From positions 1 through 24,454 of the IMG/VR virus record IMGVR_UViG_3300042398_000516: a stretch of DNA of 24,454 bases, one strand, 5' to 3'. This document shows, piece by piece, positions 1-6,648 of this stretch. Every line of letters begins with the position of its first letter. Within the stretch, counting starts at the first letter, position 1. The notes below the pieces were generated by a model. That model saw nothing but the letters and a program-made list of their open reading frames with translations, was not told the DNA's origin and did not search any database. Source of the DNA: a virus. The position numbers were made by a program, and so were the translations under genes.

Positions 1-1
1 G

Positions 2-667
2 CAGCCCGATGCCGGTGTCTCTGCGATTGATCGGCACATGGCCAACAGGTACATGGACACCATTCTTGCTGATCCCGCTAAACGCGAGGCTTTCCAAAAA
101 CGGGCGCTTAACCTTGCGGCTATGCGTGCAGCAAAAGAAGGAAAAGAAGCGCCTACTTCTTTCGAAGATTTGAACAAGGGTTTGATACAAGAGTTACTCT
201 TGTCAGAAGTCGGCAACTCCCCCTCACCAAAGTTCCGCGTGAAATCCGGCGACGTAAACCCAGCGGTTCCTGACTATCTTGCCGATGTTGATTGGATTTC
301 TGAACCGCAAAAAGCCGAATTGATGGGCCAGACATACAAAGATGTGGTCGCAGCCAATGAGGACGCTATGGCTGGGTCAGGCTTGCATCTGTTTGGCAAC
401 CAGTGGAACATTTGGGATCGCATTCGGCAACGCTTGGAGCCACACGAAAACATGTTCCCCGGTCTTGAGAATATTCCAAGGCTCAGTGTTGAACAGATGC
501 GTGTTATAGACGCGGCCCACGGCTTAACTGGACACAAAAACTACAGCAAAGACAGTGAGTTTAGGCTCCAGCCAACGAAGGCTGGGGACTACCGGCGCTT
601 CCGTTATTTCTCGGATGGCGGTCTTGCTGTAAAGAAGCGTAACGAGGACTTTGCTGTCCGTGCATAA
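2..667 (+). CDS. 3' part of a rightward late gene, product unknown (partial)
   Basis: The frame is open from base 2, before the first ATG at 38, so the window cuts into a larger gene whose start lies upstream. The visible part has about 221 residues. It is mixed charged and polar, with no signal peptide or membrane segment. A conserved-looking stretch near the C-terminus contains W-x-I-W-D-R-I-R-Q-R-L-E-P-H-E and then I-D-A-A-H-G-L-T-G-H-K. I do not recognise the family. It runs on the same strand as the packaging genes at the other end of the window and ends at a hairpin terminator facing the leftward block. It is therefore plausibly the last late gene of a circularly permuted or terminally redundant genome, for example the tail of a large virion protein. 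The location is firm; the role is inference. Confidence 0.8.
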   Translation, partial: QPDAGVSAIDRHMANRYMDTILADPAKREAFQKRALNLAAMRAAKEGKEAPTSFEDLNKGLIQELLLSEVGNSPSPKFRVKSGDVNPAVPDYLADVDWISEPQKAELMGQTYKDVVAANEDAMAGSGLHLFGNQWNIWDRIRQRLEPHENMFPGLENIPRLSVEQMRVIDAAHGLTGHKNYSKDSEFRLQPTKAGDYRRFRYFSDGGLAVKKRNEDFAVRA

Positions 668-809
668 ACGCGGTCGATAGGCAAGAAGAGAACCAGAGGC
701 TGACTTCATGCAGGTCGGCCTCCTGTTTTATTTCCATAAAAGTTTTTGCCCAAACATCCGCGTCAACGCACATGTCCTGCTCCAGTTTCTGTCGTGCATC
801 GTGCGTCAA
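561..809 (-). CDS. Possible 82-aa protein overlapping the convergent late gene
   Basis: This would be the last leftward gene. It starts at a TTG that overlaps the stop of the DUF6378 gene as TTGA, with GGGAG 8 nt upstream of the TTG. The predicted protein opens M-T-H-D-A-R-Q-K-L-E-Q-D and includes a helical stretch E-V-S-L-W-F-S-S. Its 3' third runs antisense through the terminator hairpin and about 107 nt into the rightward gene that ends at 667. The last 35 or so residues look unlike normal protein (S-P-R-Y, N-N-G-S-A-G-S-P). Translational coupling supports the start. The overlap with a terminator and a convergent gene counts against it, so it may be only a remnant. I do not recognise the family. 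Confidence 0.4.
   Translation of the reverse strand: MTHDARQKLEQDMCVDADVWAKTFMEIKQEADLHEVSLWFSSCLSTAFMHGQQSPRYASLQQDRHPRNNGSAGSPQPSLAGA
696..730 (+). terminator. Rho-independent terminator, possibly bidirectional
   Basis: A 9-bp stem (696-704 GAGGCTGAC with 714-722 GTCGGCCTC, one G-U pair) encloses a 9-nt loop and is followed by TGTTTTATTT. It lies 29 nt after the rightward stop codon at 665-667 and 84 nt beyond the leftward stop at 806, so it sits between the two converging blocks. Read leftward, the tail after the stem is only weakly T-rich. Confidence 0.75.
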
Positions 810-1198
810 CGTCCGTCTCCCTTCGCTTCAGCCAGCAACGCGGCATAGGCGATGTTATCCTCGGCGCTGTCGGCGTGATACTCGCTGCGCGTGAACAGGC
901 GCACCAGCTTGACCTGCTGCATGAACATCCACCCCTCGCTCTCGGTCAGATCGCGGCCTGTGATGGCGTTGAAGGCCGTCACAATCTTGCCCATTGAACG
1001 CTCGCCCTCTGGCTCATCATAAGTCGAGGATCGGTCGTGCATGTGCGCCGCAGCGCGACCCAGCAGCTCGGCAGCCTTTGGCTCAGGCACCTTGGCCGCC
1101 TCTTTGGGCGTCTCCTCGTGCGAGTGGTAGCACTCCATCGTCTTCTTCATCGTGTCGTGCTCAACGCCGCAGCCGCTACATATAAAGCTCTTGCTCAT
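806..1198 (-). CDS. DUF6378-type phage protein with N-terminal Cys/His motif
   Basis: This 130-aa protein resembles the phage DUF6378 family: D-R-S-S-T-Y-D near residue 55, then a helical core E-G-W-M-F-M-Q-Q-V-K-L-V-R-L and the ending Y-H-A-D-S-A-E-D-N-I-A-Y-A-A-L-L-A-E-A. The role of the family is unknown. The first 25 residues add C-S-G-C and C-Y-H-S-H, which look like a small metal-binding finger. The start is ATG, with AAGGA 7-8 nt upstream, overlapping the SNF2 helicase stop as ATGA. It is cotranscribed with the helicase, VRR-NUC and polymerase genes, which suggests an accessory role in DNA metabolism. The family call is from memory of conserved motifs and is fairly secure. Confidence 0.8.
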   Translation of the reverse strand: MSKSFICSGCGVEHDTMKKTMECYHSHEETPKEAAKVPEPKAAELLGRAAAHMHDRSSTYDEPEGERSMGKIVTAFNAITGRDLTESEGWMFMQQVKLVRLFTRSEYHADSAEDNIAYAALLAEAKGDGR

Positions 1199-2562
1199 TT
1201 CTTTTTCCTTCGTTTCATGGCTTCTAACAGCACCTCTTGGACGCTGCGCTTACTTGACAGGCGTTCCATGACCACATCGTCCACCGTGTCGCGCACCAAT
1301 ATGGGGTATATCAGCACTGGGCGATCATGCCCCGCCTGCTTCTGCCGCATGGGGCCGATGCGCTCGATAATCTGCATATGCTCTTCTAAGTTCCAGTTGA
1401 CCCCGAAGAAGGCGAGGATGTTGCCGCCGTCCGCGAGGTTGAGGCCGTGTCCCGCCGACGCAGGGTGAGCGAATAGTATCGGCACCCGTCCGGCGTTCCA
1501 ATCCCTGATCGTATCAGGGTTAGCGTCCAGCACCCGACCCTGACGGAAACGAGCTTGTAGACGTTCGAGATCGTGCTTGAAGTTATAGGCCACCAACACG
1601 GGCGTGCCGTTAGCCTCTTCGATAATGCTTTCCAGCGCATCCAGCTTGGCATTATGTATCGTCTCCCACTTCCCGTCTTCGCCTACGTACAGCGCGCCGT
1701 TGGTAATCTGCAACAGCTTCTGCGTCCGCACGGCGGCGTTGGCCGCCTCGACCTCGTTCTCCGCGAGCTGCGCGAACATCTCCGTCTCCATCGACACGTA
1801 CAGCTTGCGCACCGACGGGATGAAGTCGGCGTAGACTGGCACCACGTTCGGCTCCTCGACGGACAGCGCACGGACAGTCAGGCAGACGTCGCGCAGCTTC
1901 TCCTCGACCTCACGCTGCGTGTGCTCGTATGGCACGAGGCTGTAGCCGTCATAGCCCTTGCGGAACCACCGCTGCTCGAAGGCGCTGAACGTGCGGCCCA
2001 GACGCTCGCCCTTGTCCAGAAACCATATCTGCCCCCACAGGTCTTTGACCCCATTGGGCGCAGGCGTCCCTGTGAGGCCGATAAAGCGCGTCCCCTCACC
2101 GTGGGCTACCTGAGCCAGCAGACGCGCCCTGCCGCCTCCCTGACGCAGCCTGAAGGACTTCAGGCGGGTGAACTCGTCGGACACCACAGTCTTGAACGGC
2201 CACGCGTCGCCCAACTGGTCGCGCAGCCATTTCAGGTTTTCGTAGTTCATGCAGTAGATGTCAGCTTCCTTGGCCACCGCACGTTCGCGCTGCTTCTGCG
2301 TGCCGGTGATGACACTGACGCGCAGGTGCGACAGGTGGTCCCACTTCTGAACCTCTTCGGGCCACGTTGACTTTGCAACGCGCAGCGGTGCCAGCACGAG
2401 CACAGGGTAGATGTCGTCCACGACGGACATATTGTCCAGCGCGGTGAGCGTGGTGACGGTCTTGCCGCCACCCATCGGCATCCACAACGCACAGCGCGGC
2501 ACGTCGTATAGGAAGCGCATGGCCTCCTCCTGATAGTCGTGTGGCTTAAACGTCCGTGTCAT
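1195..2562 (-). CDS. SNF2/DEAD-like superfamily 2 helicase
   Basis: A 455-aa SF2 helicase of the short phage SNF2 type. Visible motifs are Q-E-E-A near residue 11, Walker A P-M-G-G-G-K-T (29-35), the DE of motif II in V-V-S-D-E-F-T-R-L-K (D129-E130), motif III L-T-G-T-P-A-P-N (163-170), motif V A-S-A-G-H-G-L-N-L (368-376) and motif VI Q-I-I-E-R-I-G-P-M-R-Q (397-407). Both RecA-like lobes are complete. It should couple ATP hydrolysis to translocation on duplex DNA, and in phages such proteins sit in replication or recombination modules. The gene overlaps the end of the VRR-NUC gene by 17 nt. A helicase next to a VRR-NUC nuclease is a common phage pairing, which suggests they work together on branched DNA. 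The start ATG has only a weak ribosome site, so coupling is likely. Confidence 0.93.
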   Translation of the reverse strand: MTRTFKPHDYQEEAMRFLYDVPRCALWMPMGGGKTVTTLTALDNMSVVDDIYPVLVLAPLRVAKSTWPEEVQKWDHLSHLRVSVITGTQKQRERAVAKEADIYCMNYENLKWLRDQLGDAWPFKTVVSDEFTRLKSFRLRQGGGRARLLAQVAHGEGTRFIGLTGTPAPNGVKDLWGQIWFLDKGERLGRTFSAFEQRWFRKGYDGYSLVPYEHTQREVEEKLRDVCLTVRALSVEEPNVVPVYADFIPSVRKLYVSMETEMFAQLAENEVEAANAAVRTQKLLQITNGALYVGEDGKWETIHNAKLDALESIIEEANGTPVLVAYNFKHDLERLQARFRQGRVLDANPDTIRDWNAGRVPILFAHPASAGHGLNLADGGNILAFFGVNWNLEEHMQIIERIGPMRQKQAGHDRPVLIYPILVRDTVDDVVMERLSSKRSVQEVLLEAMKRRKKK

Positions 2563-2839
2563 GTCTTATCTTTTCCGCGATTTCTTCGATTTCTTCGATG
2601 GTGCGCGCCGTGAACACCGGAATGCCTGCGTCCTGCATGCGCCTGACCTCACGCTCCTGTAGCTTGCTGTAGCGGTCTTTGTCGGCCTTAACCTCAATGA
2701 AGGCGATGCGCGGCCACGTCCACCACACAAAGCAGTCAGGGCAGCCCCTGCGGCCTTCCCAGCGCACCTTGCGGTACTGGCCGCCGCTCTGCTGCACGAC
2801 GCGCTTGAGATGCGCCTGTAGCTTGCCTGCGGGCGTCAT
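2546..2839 (-). CDS. VRR-NUC domain nuclease
   Basis: A compact 97-aa VRR-NUC protein of the PD-(D/E)XK superfamily, close to the usual length of stand-alone phage members. The catalytic pattern is complete: G-C-P-D (D35), F-I-E-V-K (E49, K51) and the downstream K-L-Q-E-R-E (Q61). Family members cut branched or flapped DNA, including Holliday-like structures. ATG start with GAGGA about 8 nt upstream; ATGA overlap with the upstream 60-aa gene. Its 3' end overlaps the SNF2 helicase start by 17 nt, so the two are translationally linked. The exact substrate is unknown. Confidence 0.92.
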   Translation of the reverse strand: MTPAGKLQAHLKRVVQQSGGQYRKVRWEGRRGCPDCFVWWTWPRIAFIEVKADKDRYSKLQEREVRRMQDAGIPVFTARTIEEIEEIAEKIRHDTDV

Positions 2840-3018
2840 GCGTCAGTCCTCACATGTTTGTATACGGTATAGTAAGCCTCAGTACGCGACGGTGGTTGGC
2901 ACCAGCACGCGCTGGACGCCTCGTGGCTCTCGTCCGGCAAGTCGTGCCCAATCACTTTCGGCCCCTTTAGGCGGCCTTGGGCGTCTGTGCAGCTCTGATC
3001 CAGTACAACACGTCGCAT
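2836..3018 (-). CDS. Small 60-aa protein, function unknown
   Basis: Starts at an ATG three nt after the DNA polymerase stop, with AAGGA about 9 nt upstream inside the polymerase gene, and ends in an ATGA overlap with the VRR-NUC gene. The protein is basic and hydrophilic. It begins M-R-R-V-V-L-D-Q-S-C and has two Cys in the middle (S-A-C-W-C). I do not recognise a family. The tight packing on both sides and the ribosome site make it a likely real gene. Confidence 0.7.
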   Translation of the reverse strand: MRRVVLDQSCTDAQGRLKGPKVIGHDLPDESHEASSACWCQPPSRTEAYYTVYKHVRTDA

Positions 3019-3021
3019 GCC

Positions 3022-4983
3022 TCAGTCCTTCTTGTAGCGGTGGGTCTCGAACCCAGCCGCAGCCAGTGGCAGGCCGACAGCCCACGACGGGTTGGTGGAC
3101 ATGGCCCCTGCCAGTTGGCCTACCGAGTACTCATCCGTGTCGGGCACTTCGGTAATCAGTTCGTCGTGCACGCGGATGCAGACTTCGTAGCCGAGCTTCT
3201 CTGCGCCGACCATGCCAGTCATGAACACATCGCGGGCGACTGCCTGCACGATGTTCTCGACCAGCTTGCCGCCGTAGGTCTCAACGCGCTCCCACTTGCG
3301 GGTGTATTGGTTCGTACCGTCGAAGGTGATGCGCCCGTCCTCGATTGTCGCGTTCGGGTAGGACAGATAGCGTCCGCTGGGCAGCTTGATGCGCAGCCAG
3401 CCGTCTTTCATGTCGAACTGGAGCATGTCGTAGTGGGACAACTCGTCTGGCTTCCTGATGGCTTGCTTGGCCGACGCCTCGACGCCGTACCAAAGTTTGA
3501 CCACATTGGGGTGCGACTTGCGCCACGCGCTGACCAGTGGCTGGATTTCTTCGTCCGTCATGGCTGCGACCGCAGGGCCGCCCATCGTGCGGAAAGCTCC
3601 GACGCCGCCCTGATAGCCGCACGCCAATTCCATTGTCTTGCCGTACTGGCGCATCGATCCGTCGCCGCTCTTCTTGTTATCGACCACCTCTTCGGGATCG
3701 ACGTTGAAGCCCTTGGCATAGGCGACCACATACAGGTCGTGCCCGACGCCACGGTCGAAGTCACAGAACGCCTTAACCTTCCAGTCCTCGCCCGCCAGCC
3801 ACGCAAGCACGCGGCCCTCGATGTTGGACAAGTCGGCGATGACCAGCTTGCGACCCTCTGGGGCCACCAGACAGCCGCGCACGGCGGACGAGCATAGGTC
3901 GGTCACGTTGTCGAACAGTAGGTCTTCGCAGTCCAGCTTCATGGCGGAGATGCCGGTCTCAATCACGTCGGCGTCCATCGTGGGGCGCGGCAGGTTCTGT
4001 GGCTGGAATATACGCCCCGCATCGCGGCCTGTGCGCGATGCGCCGCAGAACTGTAGTGTGCCGCGCAGCCGCCCGTCAGAGGACGTTGCGTCGAGCAGCA
4101 CCTTATATTTGGCTGGTGAGGTAGCCGCCGCCTGCTGCCGTATTTCCAGCAACTCGCGCACTATGGGCGTCAGGCCGTTGCTGCGGAGCAGCTCGGCGAC
4201 TGTGGACTTAGTTAGGTTCTCTGGCGCAAAATTGTGGTAGTCTCTTAGATACTGTAAGAAGCGCGCGCCCTGCGTCAGCTTCGTTACGTGGCCGCCTGTC
4301 AGATCGGCTGCACGAGTGGCCAGAGTTCCTGAAGTTCTTCGAAAAGCTCGAAGGGCTGCGTGGGCGAGTTCAAGGTCGATGGCGATGCCACGGTCATTAA
4401 CTCCTTGGTCAATTCGCCAAAGGTTCCGCTCACTCCGACTATTGTTCCAATTCGGCAGACGTCCATATACGTCTCGCATCGCGTCCACATCAAGGCGGGC
4501 GTATTCGATGAACTCATTCCATTCGGTGGGGTGACTGACATGATCGGCTCTCCTCAGCTTCATGTTTTTTGGGCGTGGCTTGGTGAACAAGTGTATCAAC
4601 TTCTTGCCCGCCTTGTCTTTAGCTTTGTCGGTCGGCACGCCGAGGACGTCGCACAGCGTGCCCAGCGAGCCGGGGAGGCTGTGGGCGAGCGCCTGCACCA
4701 TCGTGTCGCGTATCTTCTCAACGGGTATGTGGATGCCTCGATGGCGCAGGATTGTGCGGTCGAAGTGGCTGTTGTGGATGACGACGCGGTCGGCGAAGTC
4801 AATCATCGTCTGAAGTCCCTCTGGCCAGTGACGTCGGCCATGTGTGCAATCCCAGACCTCCACAGGCGCATCGTCTACCGCAAACGCCACAAGCAGCACC
4901 TCCGCCTCTTCGGCATAGCGGTGCGTGCCGTGCGTGATCGGCACGGGGCTGTATGTTTCGAGGTCAAGCCAGAGAGTGCTCAC
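3022..4983 (-). CDS. Family A DNA polymerase with 3'-5' exonuclease domain
   Basis: A 653-aa replicative polymerase of the phage Pol I type. The N-terminal proofreading domain has Exo I D-L-E (D7, E9), Exo II H-N-S-H-F-D (70-75) and Exo III Y-A-R-L-D (161-165). The polymerase domain has T-G-R-D-A-G-R (318-324), motif A A-D-L-S-N-I-E-G-R (383-391), motif B R445-x3-K449-x7-Y457 and motif C V-H-D-E (605-608). No 5'-3' exonuclease domain is present, as is usual for phage enzymes. GTG start overlapping the upstream nuclease stop as GTGA; the ribosome site is weak, so translation is probably coupled. It is the centre of a replication operon with the GapR-like, ssDNA-binding, nuclease and helicase genes. 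Confidence 0.97.
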   Translation of the reverse strand: MSTLWLDLETYSPVPITHGTHRYAEEAEVLLVAFAVDDAPVEVWDCTHGRRHWPEGLQTMIDFADRVVIHNSHFDRTILRHRGIHIPVEKIRDTMVQALAHSLPGSLGTLCDVLGVPTDKAKDKAGKKLIHLFTKPRPKNMKLRRADHVSHPTEWNEFIEYARLDVDAMRDVYGRLPNWNNSRSERNLWRIDQGVNDRGIAIDLELAHAALRAFRRTSGTLATRAADLTGGHVTKLTQGARFLQYLRDYHNFAPENLTKSTVAELLRSNGLTPIVRELLEIRQQAAATSPAKYKVLLDATSSDGRLRGTLQFCGASRTGRDAGRIFQPQNLPRPTMDADVIETGISAMKLDCEDLLFDNVTDLCSSAVRGCLVAPEGRKLVIADLSNIEGRVLAWLAGEDWKVKAFCDFDRGVGHDLYVVAYAKGFNVDPEEVVDNKKSGDGSMRQYGKTMELACGYQGGVGAFRTMGGPAVAAMTDEEIQPLVSAWRKSHPNVVKLWYGVEASAKQAIRKPDELSHYDMLQFDMKDGWLRIKLPSGRYLSYPNATIEDGRITFDGTNQYTRKWERVETYGGKLVENIVQAVARDVFMTGMVGAEKLGYEVCIRVHDELITEVPDTDEYSVGQLAGAMSTNPSWAVGLPLAAAGFETHRYKKD

Positions 4984-5657
4984 GAAGCACCCGACTGACC
5001 GTGCTCAAACCGTGCGCTGCGCGCCGCTTCGGCGGCGGCAACAATCTTAGGGTGATTGCCGCTGTAGGCTTTATCGCCGTGATACAGGCCGCCCCAGAAG
5101 CCCAAGGCAAGCGCTTTTTCCCGCGTGCGCTTGGGCCTACAGATGTCTCCGCAAACGCGGTCACCGCGCCCATCAAACTCAATGCCAATCTTATCGCACA
5201 GCGGGCACACACAGAACAGGTACGGGCCGTCCATTTGACCTGCACGGTTCATCTCGTCGCCCTCTTCGCGGTAATACGTGTCTACCGTCCACCATTGGTC
5301 GTAGGGAAGAACTCCGGGGGCCATGTAATCTTCAAAATTGCCCATCACCACATTGTGGTACGGCTCCCCCGCGACAAGCAAGCCCCGCGCGTCGGTGGCC
5401 GCGCCAACGTAAGCCAGCTTCCGGTATGCGTCTTGGTCGCGGTGGTCGAAGTTGTCCGGCTTTACCTCGATCCAATAGTTTTGGTCAGGCAAGAAGAAGT
5501 CTGGAAGATAGTAGCCGAGGCCATATTCGGACAGGTCGAACCCTTCAGGCTCAAACTGCCAGCGCAGGCCGAGATGGTCGAAGAAGACCGCCCAGCGGGC
5601 CTCAAGACGGCTGCGGAAGTGATAACCTTTGTAGCGTGTTTCGATTGCTTTAATCAT
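4980..5657 (-). CDS. PD-(D/E)XK nuclease-like protein with Zn-ribbon
   Basis: This 225-aa protein has an N-terminal restriction-endonuclease-like fold signature: R-S-R-L-E-A-R-W-A (E19), Y-L-P-D-F (D53) and W-I-E-V-K (E64, K66), which together form a complete PD-(D/E)XK site. A cysteine cluster follows, C-V-C-P-L-C at 149-154 and C-G-D-I-C at 169-173, probably a zinc ribbon. The start is ATG at 5657, chosen because GAGGG lies 8 nt upstream; a TTG 15 nt further up has no such site. It follows the double-hairpin gap at 5674-5801, so the ribosome site emerges directly from the base of a long hairpin. It overlaps the polymerase gene as GTGA. The DNA substrate is unknown. Confidence 0.85.
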   Translation of the reverse strand: MIKAIETRYKGYHFRSRLEARWAVFFDHLGLRWQFEPEGFDLSEYGLGYYLPDFFLPDQNYWIEVKPDNFDHRDQDAYRKLAYVGAATDARGLLVAGEPYHNVVMGNFEDYMAPGVLPYDQWWTVDTYYREEGDEMNRAGQMDGPYLFCVCPLCDKIGIEFDGRGDRVCGDICRPKRTREKALALGFWGGLYHGDKAYSGNHPKIVAAAEAARSARFEHGQSGAS

Positions 5658-5673
5658 GATGTTTTCCCTCAAT

Positions 5674-5746
5674 TCTGGTGGACCGCGCCCCGCGAGTTAC
5701 CAACAACGGGGGAGGGACCACCCGGTGCGCGGCGCGGTCCGCCAGA
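5674..5746 (-). other. Long hairpin A; loop antisense to early leaders
   Basis: Positions 5674-5689 and 5731-5746 form a 16-bp GC-rich stem with one G-U pair, enclosing a 41-nt loop. On the plus strand the loop contains ACCAACAAC (5699-5707) and AGGGAC (5713-5718), the same two elements in the same order as the early-gene leaders. The leftward transcript therefore carries their complement. The stem ends 3 nt before the GAGGG ribosome site of the nuclease gene, so folding could also affect access to that site in cis. Confidence 0.65.
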
Positions 5747-5752
5747 AAAGAG

Positions 5753-5801
5753 GGCGCGACGGTTGCTTCCAACTGATGCCGAGGCATCCAACCGTCGCGC
5801 C
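5753..5801 (-). terminator. Hairpin B, possible attenuator downstream of the GapR-like gene
   Basis: A perfect 13-bp stem (5753-5765 GGCGCGACGGTTG with 5789-5801) has a 23-nt loop that itself contains the 6-bp inverted repeat GATGCC-GA-GGCATC (5775-5788). Read leftward it is followed by CTCTTTTCT, a weak terminator tail, 13 nt after the GapR-like stop codon. It could lower transcription into the polymerase genes, or protect mRNA ends. There is no evidence that it stops transcription completely. Confidence 0.55.
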
Positions 5802-5813
5802 GTCCCTATAGCG

Positions 5814-6071
5814 TTAAATTAGATCGAGGCCAATAGCTGACGCGTAGGCATCGACAAGGTAGCGTTCTTCCTGCCGCTTGTCGGGGTCTAGTGCCCGCAG
5901 GCGAAGGACTTGCCGCATGATCTTGACGTCATAGCCGCGAGATTTACCCTCGGCAAAAACGTCTTTGATGTCCTCGGCGATTTCCTTCTTCTGCGCCTCC
6001 ATGTTTTCGATGCGCTCAAAGAGCAGGTTCAGCTCTTCGCCAGCAACGAGGTTGTGTCCGATGTCAGACAT
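5814..6071 (-). CDS. GapR/DUF2312-like nucleoid-associated protein
   Basis: The 85-aa protein is full length for the DUF2312/GapR family. It starts G-H-N-L-V-A-G-E-E-L, then a long helix I-E-N-M-E-A-Q-K-K-E-I-A-E-D-I-K-D-V, then A-E-G-K-S-R-G-Y-D-V-K-I-M-R-Q-V-L-R-L-R and D-K-R-Q-E-E. Known GapR proteins of alphaproteobacteria bind AT-rich, overtwisted DNA ahead of polymerases and stimulate type II topoisomerases. A phage copy probably supports rapid replication or transcription of its own DNA, or competes with the host protein; that is inference. Start ATG, overlapping the ssDNA-binding protein stop as TAATG with no clear ribosome site of its own, so it is coupled. Two hairpins follow it. 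Confidence 0.93.
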   Translation of the reverse strand: MSDIGHNLVAGEELNLLFERIENMEAQKKEIAEDIKDVFAEGKSRGYDVKIMRQVLRLRALDPDKRQEERYLVDAYASAIGLDLI

Positions 6072-6637
6072 TACAGGAGGTCTTCCGCGTCAACCGCAAA
6101 GTCAGCGAACTCGCTGGCTGAGGCTGTGGAGCCGCCGCCAAAGTTCTCACCGTCATTGGCAAACATGACGCCGCGCAGGGTGCAGTTAATGCGCTGACCC
6201 CACTTGTTGTCCTGCGGCCAGATGTCAACCGACGCGTGGACATAGCAGCCTGAATAAATCAGACGCTCGATCTCTGCCTTGCTGGTGACTTCATTGCCGA
6301 GGCGGTCAACGACCGTAGGCTGTGTGCCTGCGTTGCGTGCGGACAGGTAGAACTTGCCCTCAAAGCCCGCATACGGCTGGCGTGTCTTCTTGTTGCGGTA
6401 CTCGGCCTCAACATAGCAGACCTTCTTGTCGTCGGTCAGGGCGTCGATTACCTCTTGCGCCTCGTCCTTCCACTTGTCCTTGGCTGCCTCCAAGATGGCG
6501 TCCTTGATTTGCTTCACGTGTTCGCCCTTGGGGTCAACGATCAGCTTGGCTCCGTAGGCTGGCTCACCTTCGCCAAATGCTTGGGGCGCGCCCAAGGCAG
6601 GGAAAGCGATACGGATATTTTTAAGCATTACTTGCAT
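6071..6637 (-). CDS. DUF2815 single-stranded DNA-binding protein
   Basis: A 188-aa protein of the DUF2815 family, regarded as phage ssDNA-binding proteins of OB-fold type (T7 gp2.5-like). Recognisable parts are N-I-R-I-A-F-P-A-L near the start, A-K-L-I-V-D-P at about 30, Y-R-N-K-K-T-R-Q-P-Y in the middle and I-Y-S-G-C-Y-V-H-A-S-V-D-I-W-P-Q. The tail is Gly/Ser-rich and acidic, ending A-E-D-L-L, typical of SSB tails that recruit partners. ATG start with GAGGAA 7 nt upstream, which overlaps the stop codon of the DUF2800 gene. It would coat ssDNA for the family A polymerase encoded downstream. Confidence 0.93.
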   Translation of the reverse strand: MQVMLKNIRIAFPALGAPQAFGEGEPAYGAKLIVDPKGEHVKQIKDAILEAAKDKWKDEAQEVIDALTDDKKVCYVEAEYRNKKTRQPYAGFEGKFYLSARNAGTQPTVVDRLGNEVTSKAEIERLIYSGCYVHASVDIWPQDNKWGQRINCTLRGVMFANDGENFGGGSTASASEFADFAVDAEDLL

Positions 6638-6648
6638 TTTTCATTTCC

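Noticed and set aside
1573-2370. 265-codon plus-strand frame opposite the SNF2 helicase
   Set aside because: Antisense shadow of a well-supported gene in GC-rich DNA; no family motifs.
2977-3897. 306-codon plus-strand frame opposite the DNA polymerase
   Set aside because: The reverse strand encodes complete polymerase motifs; His/Val-rich translation is typical of antisense reading.
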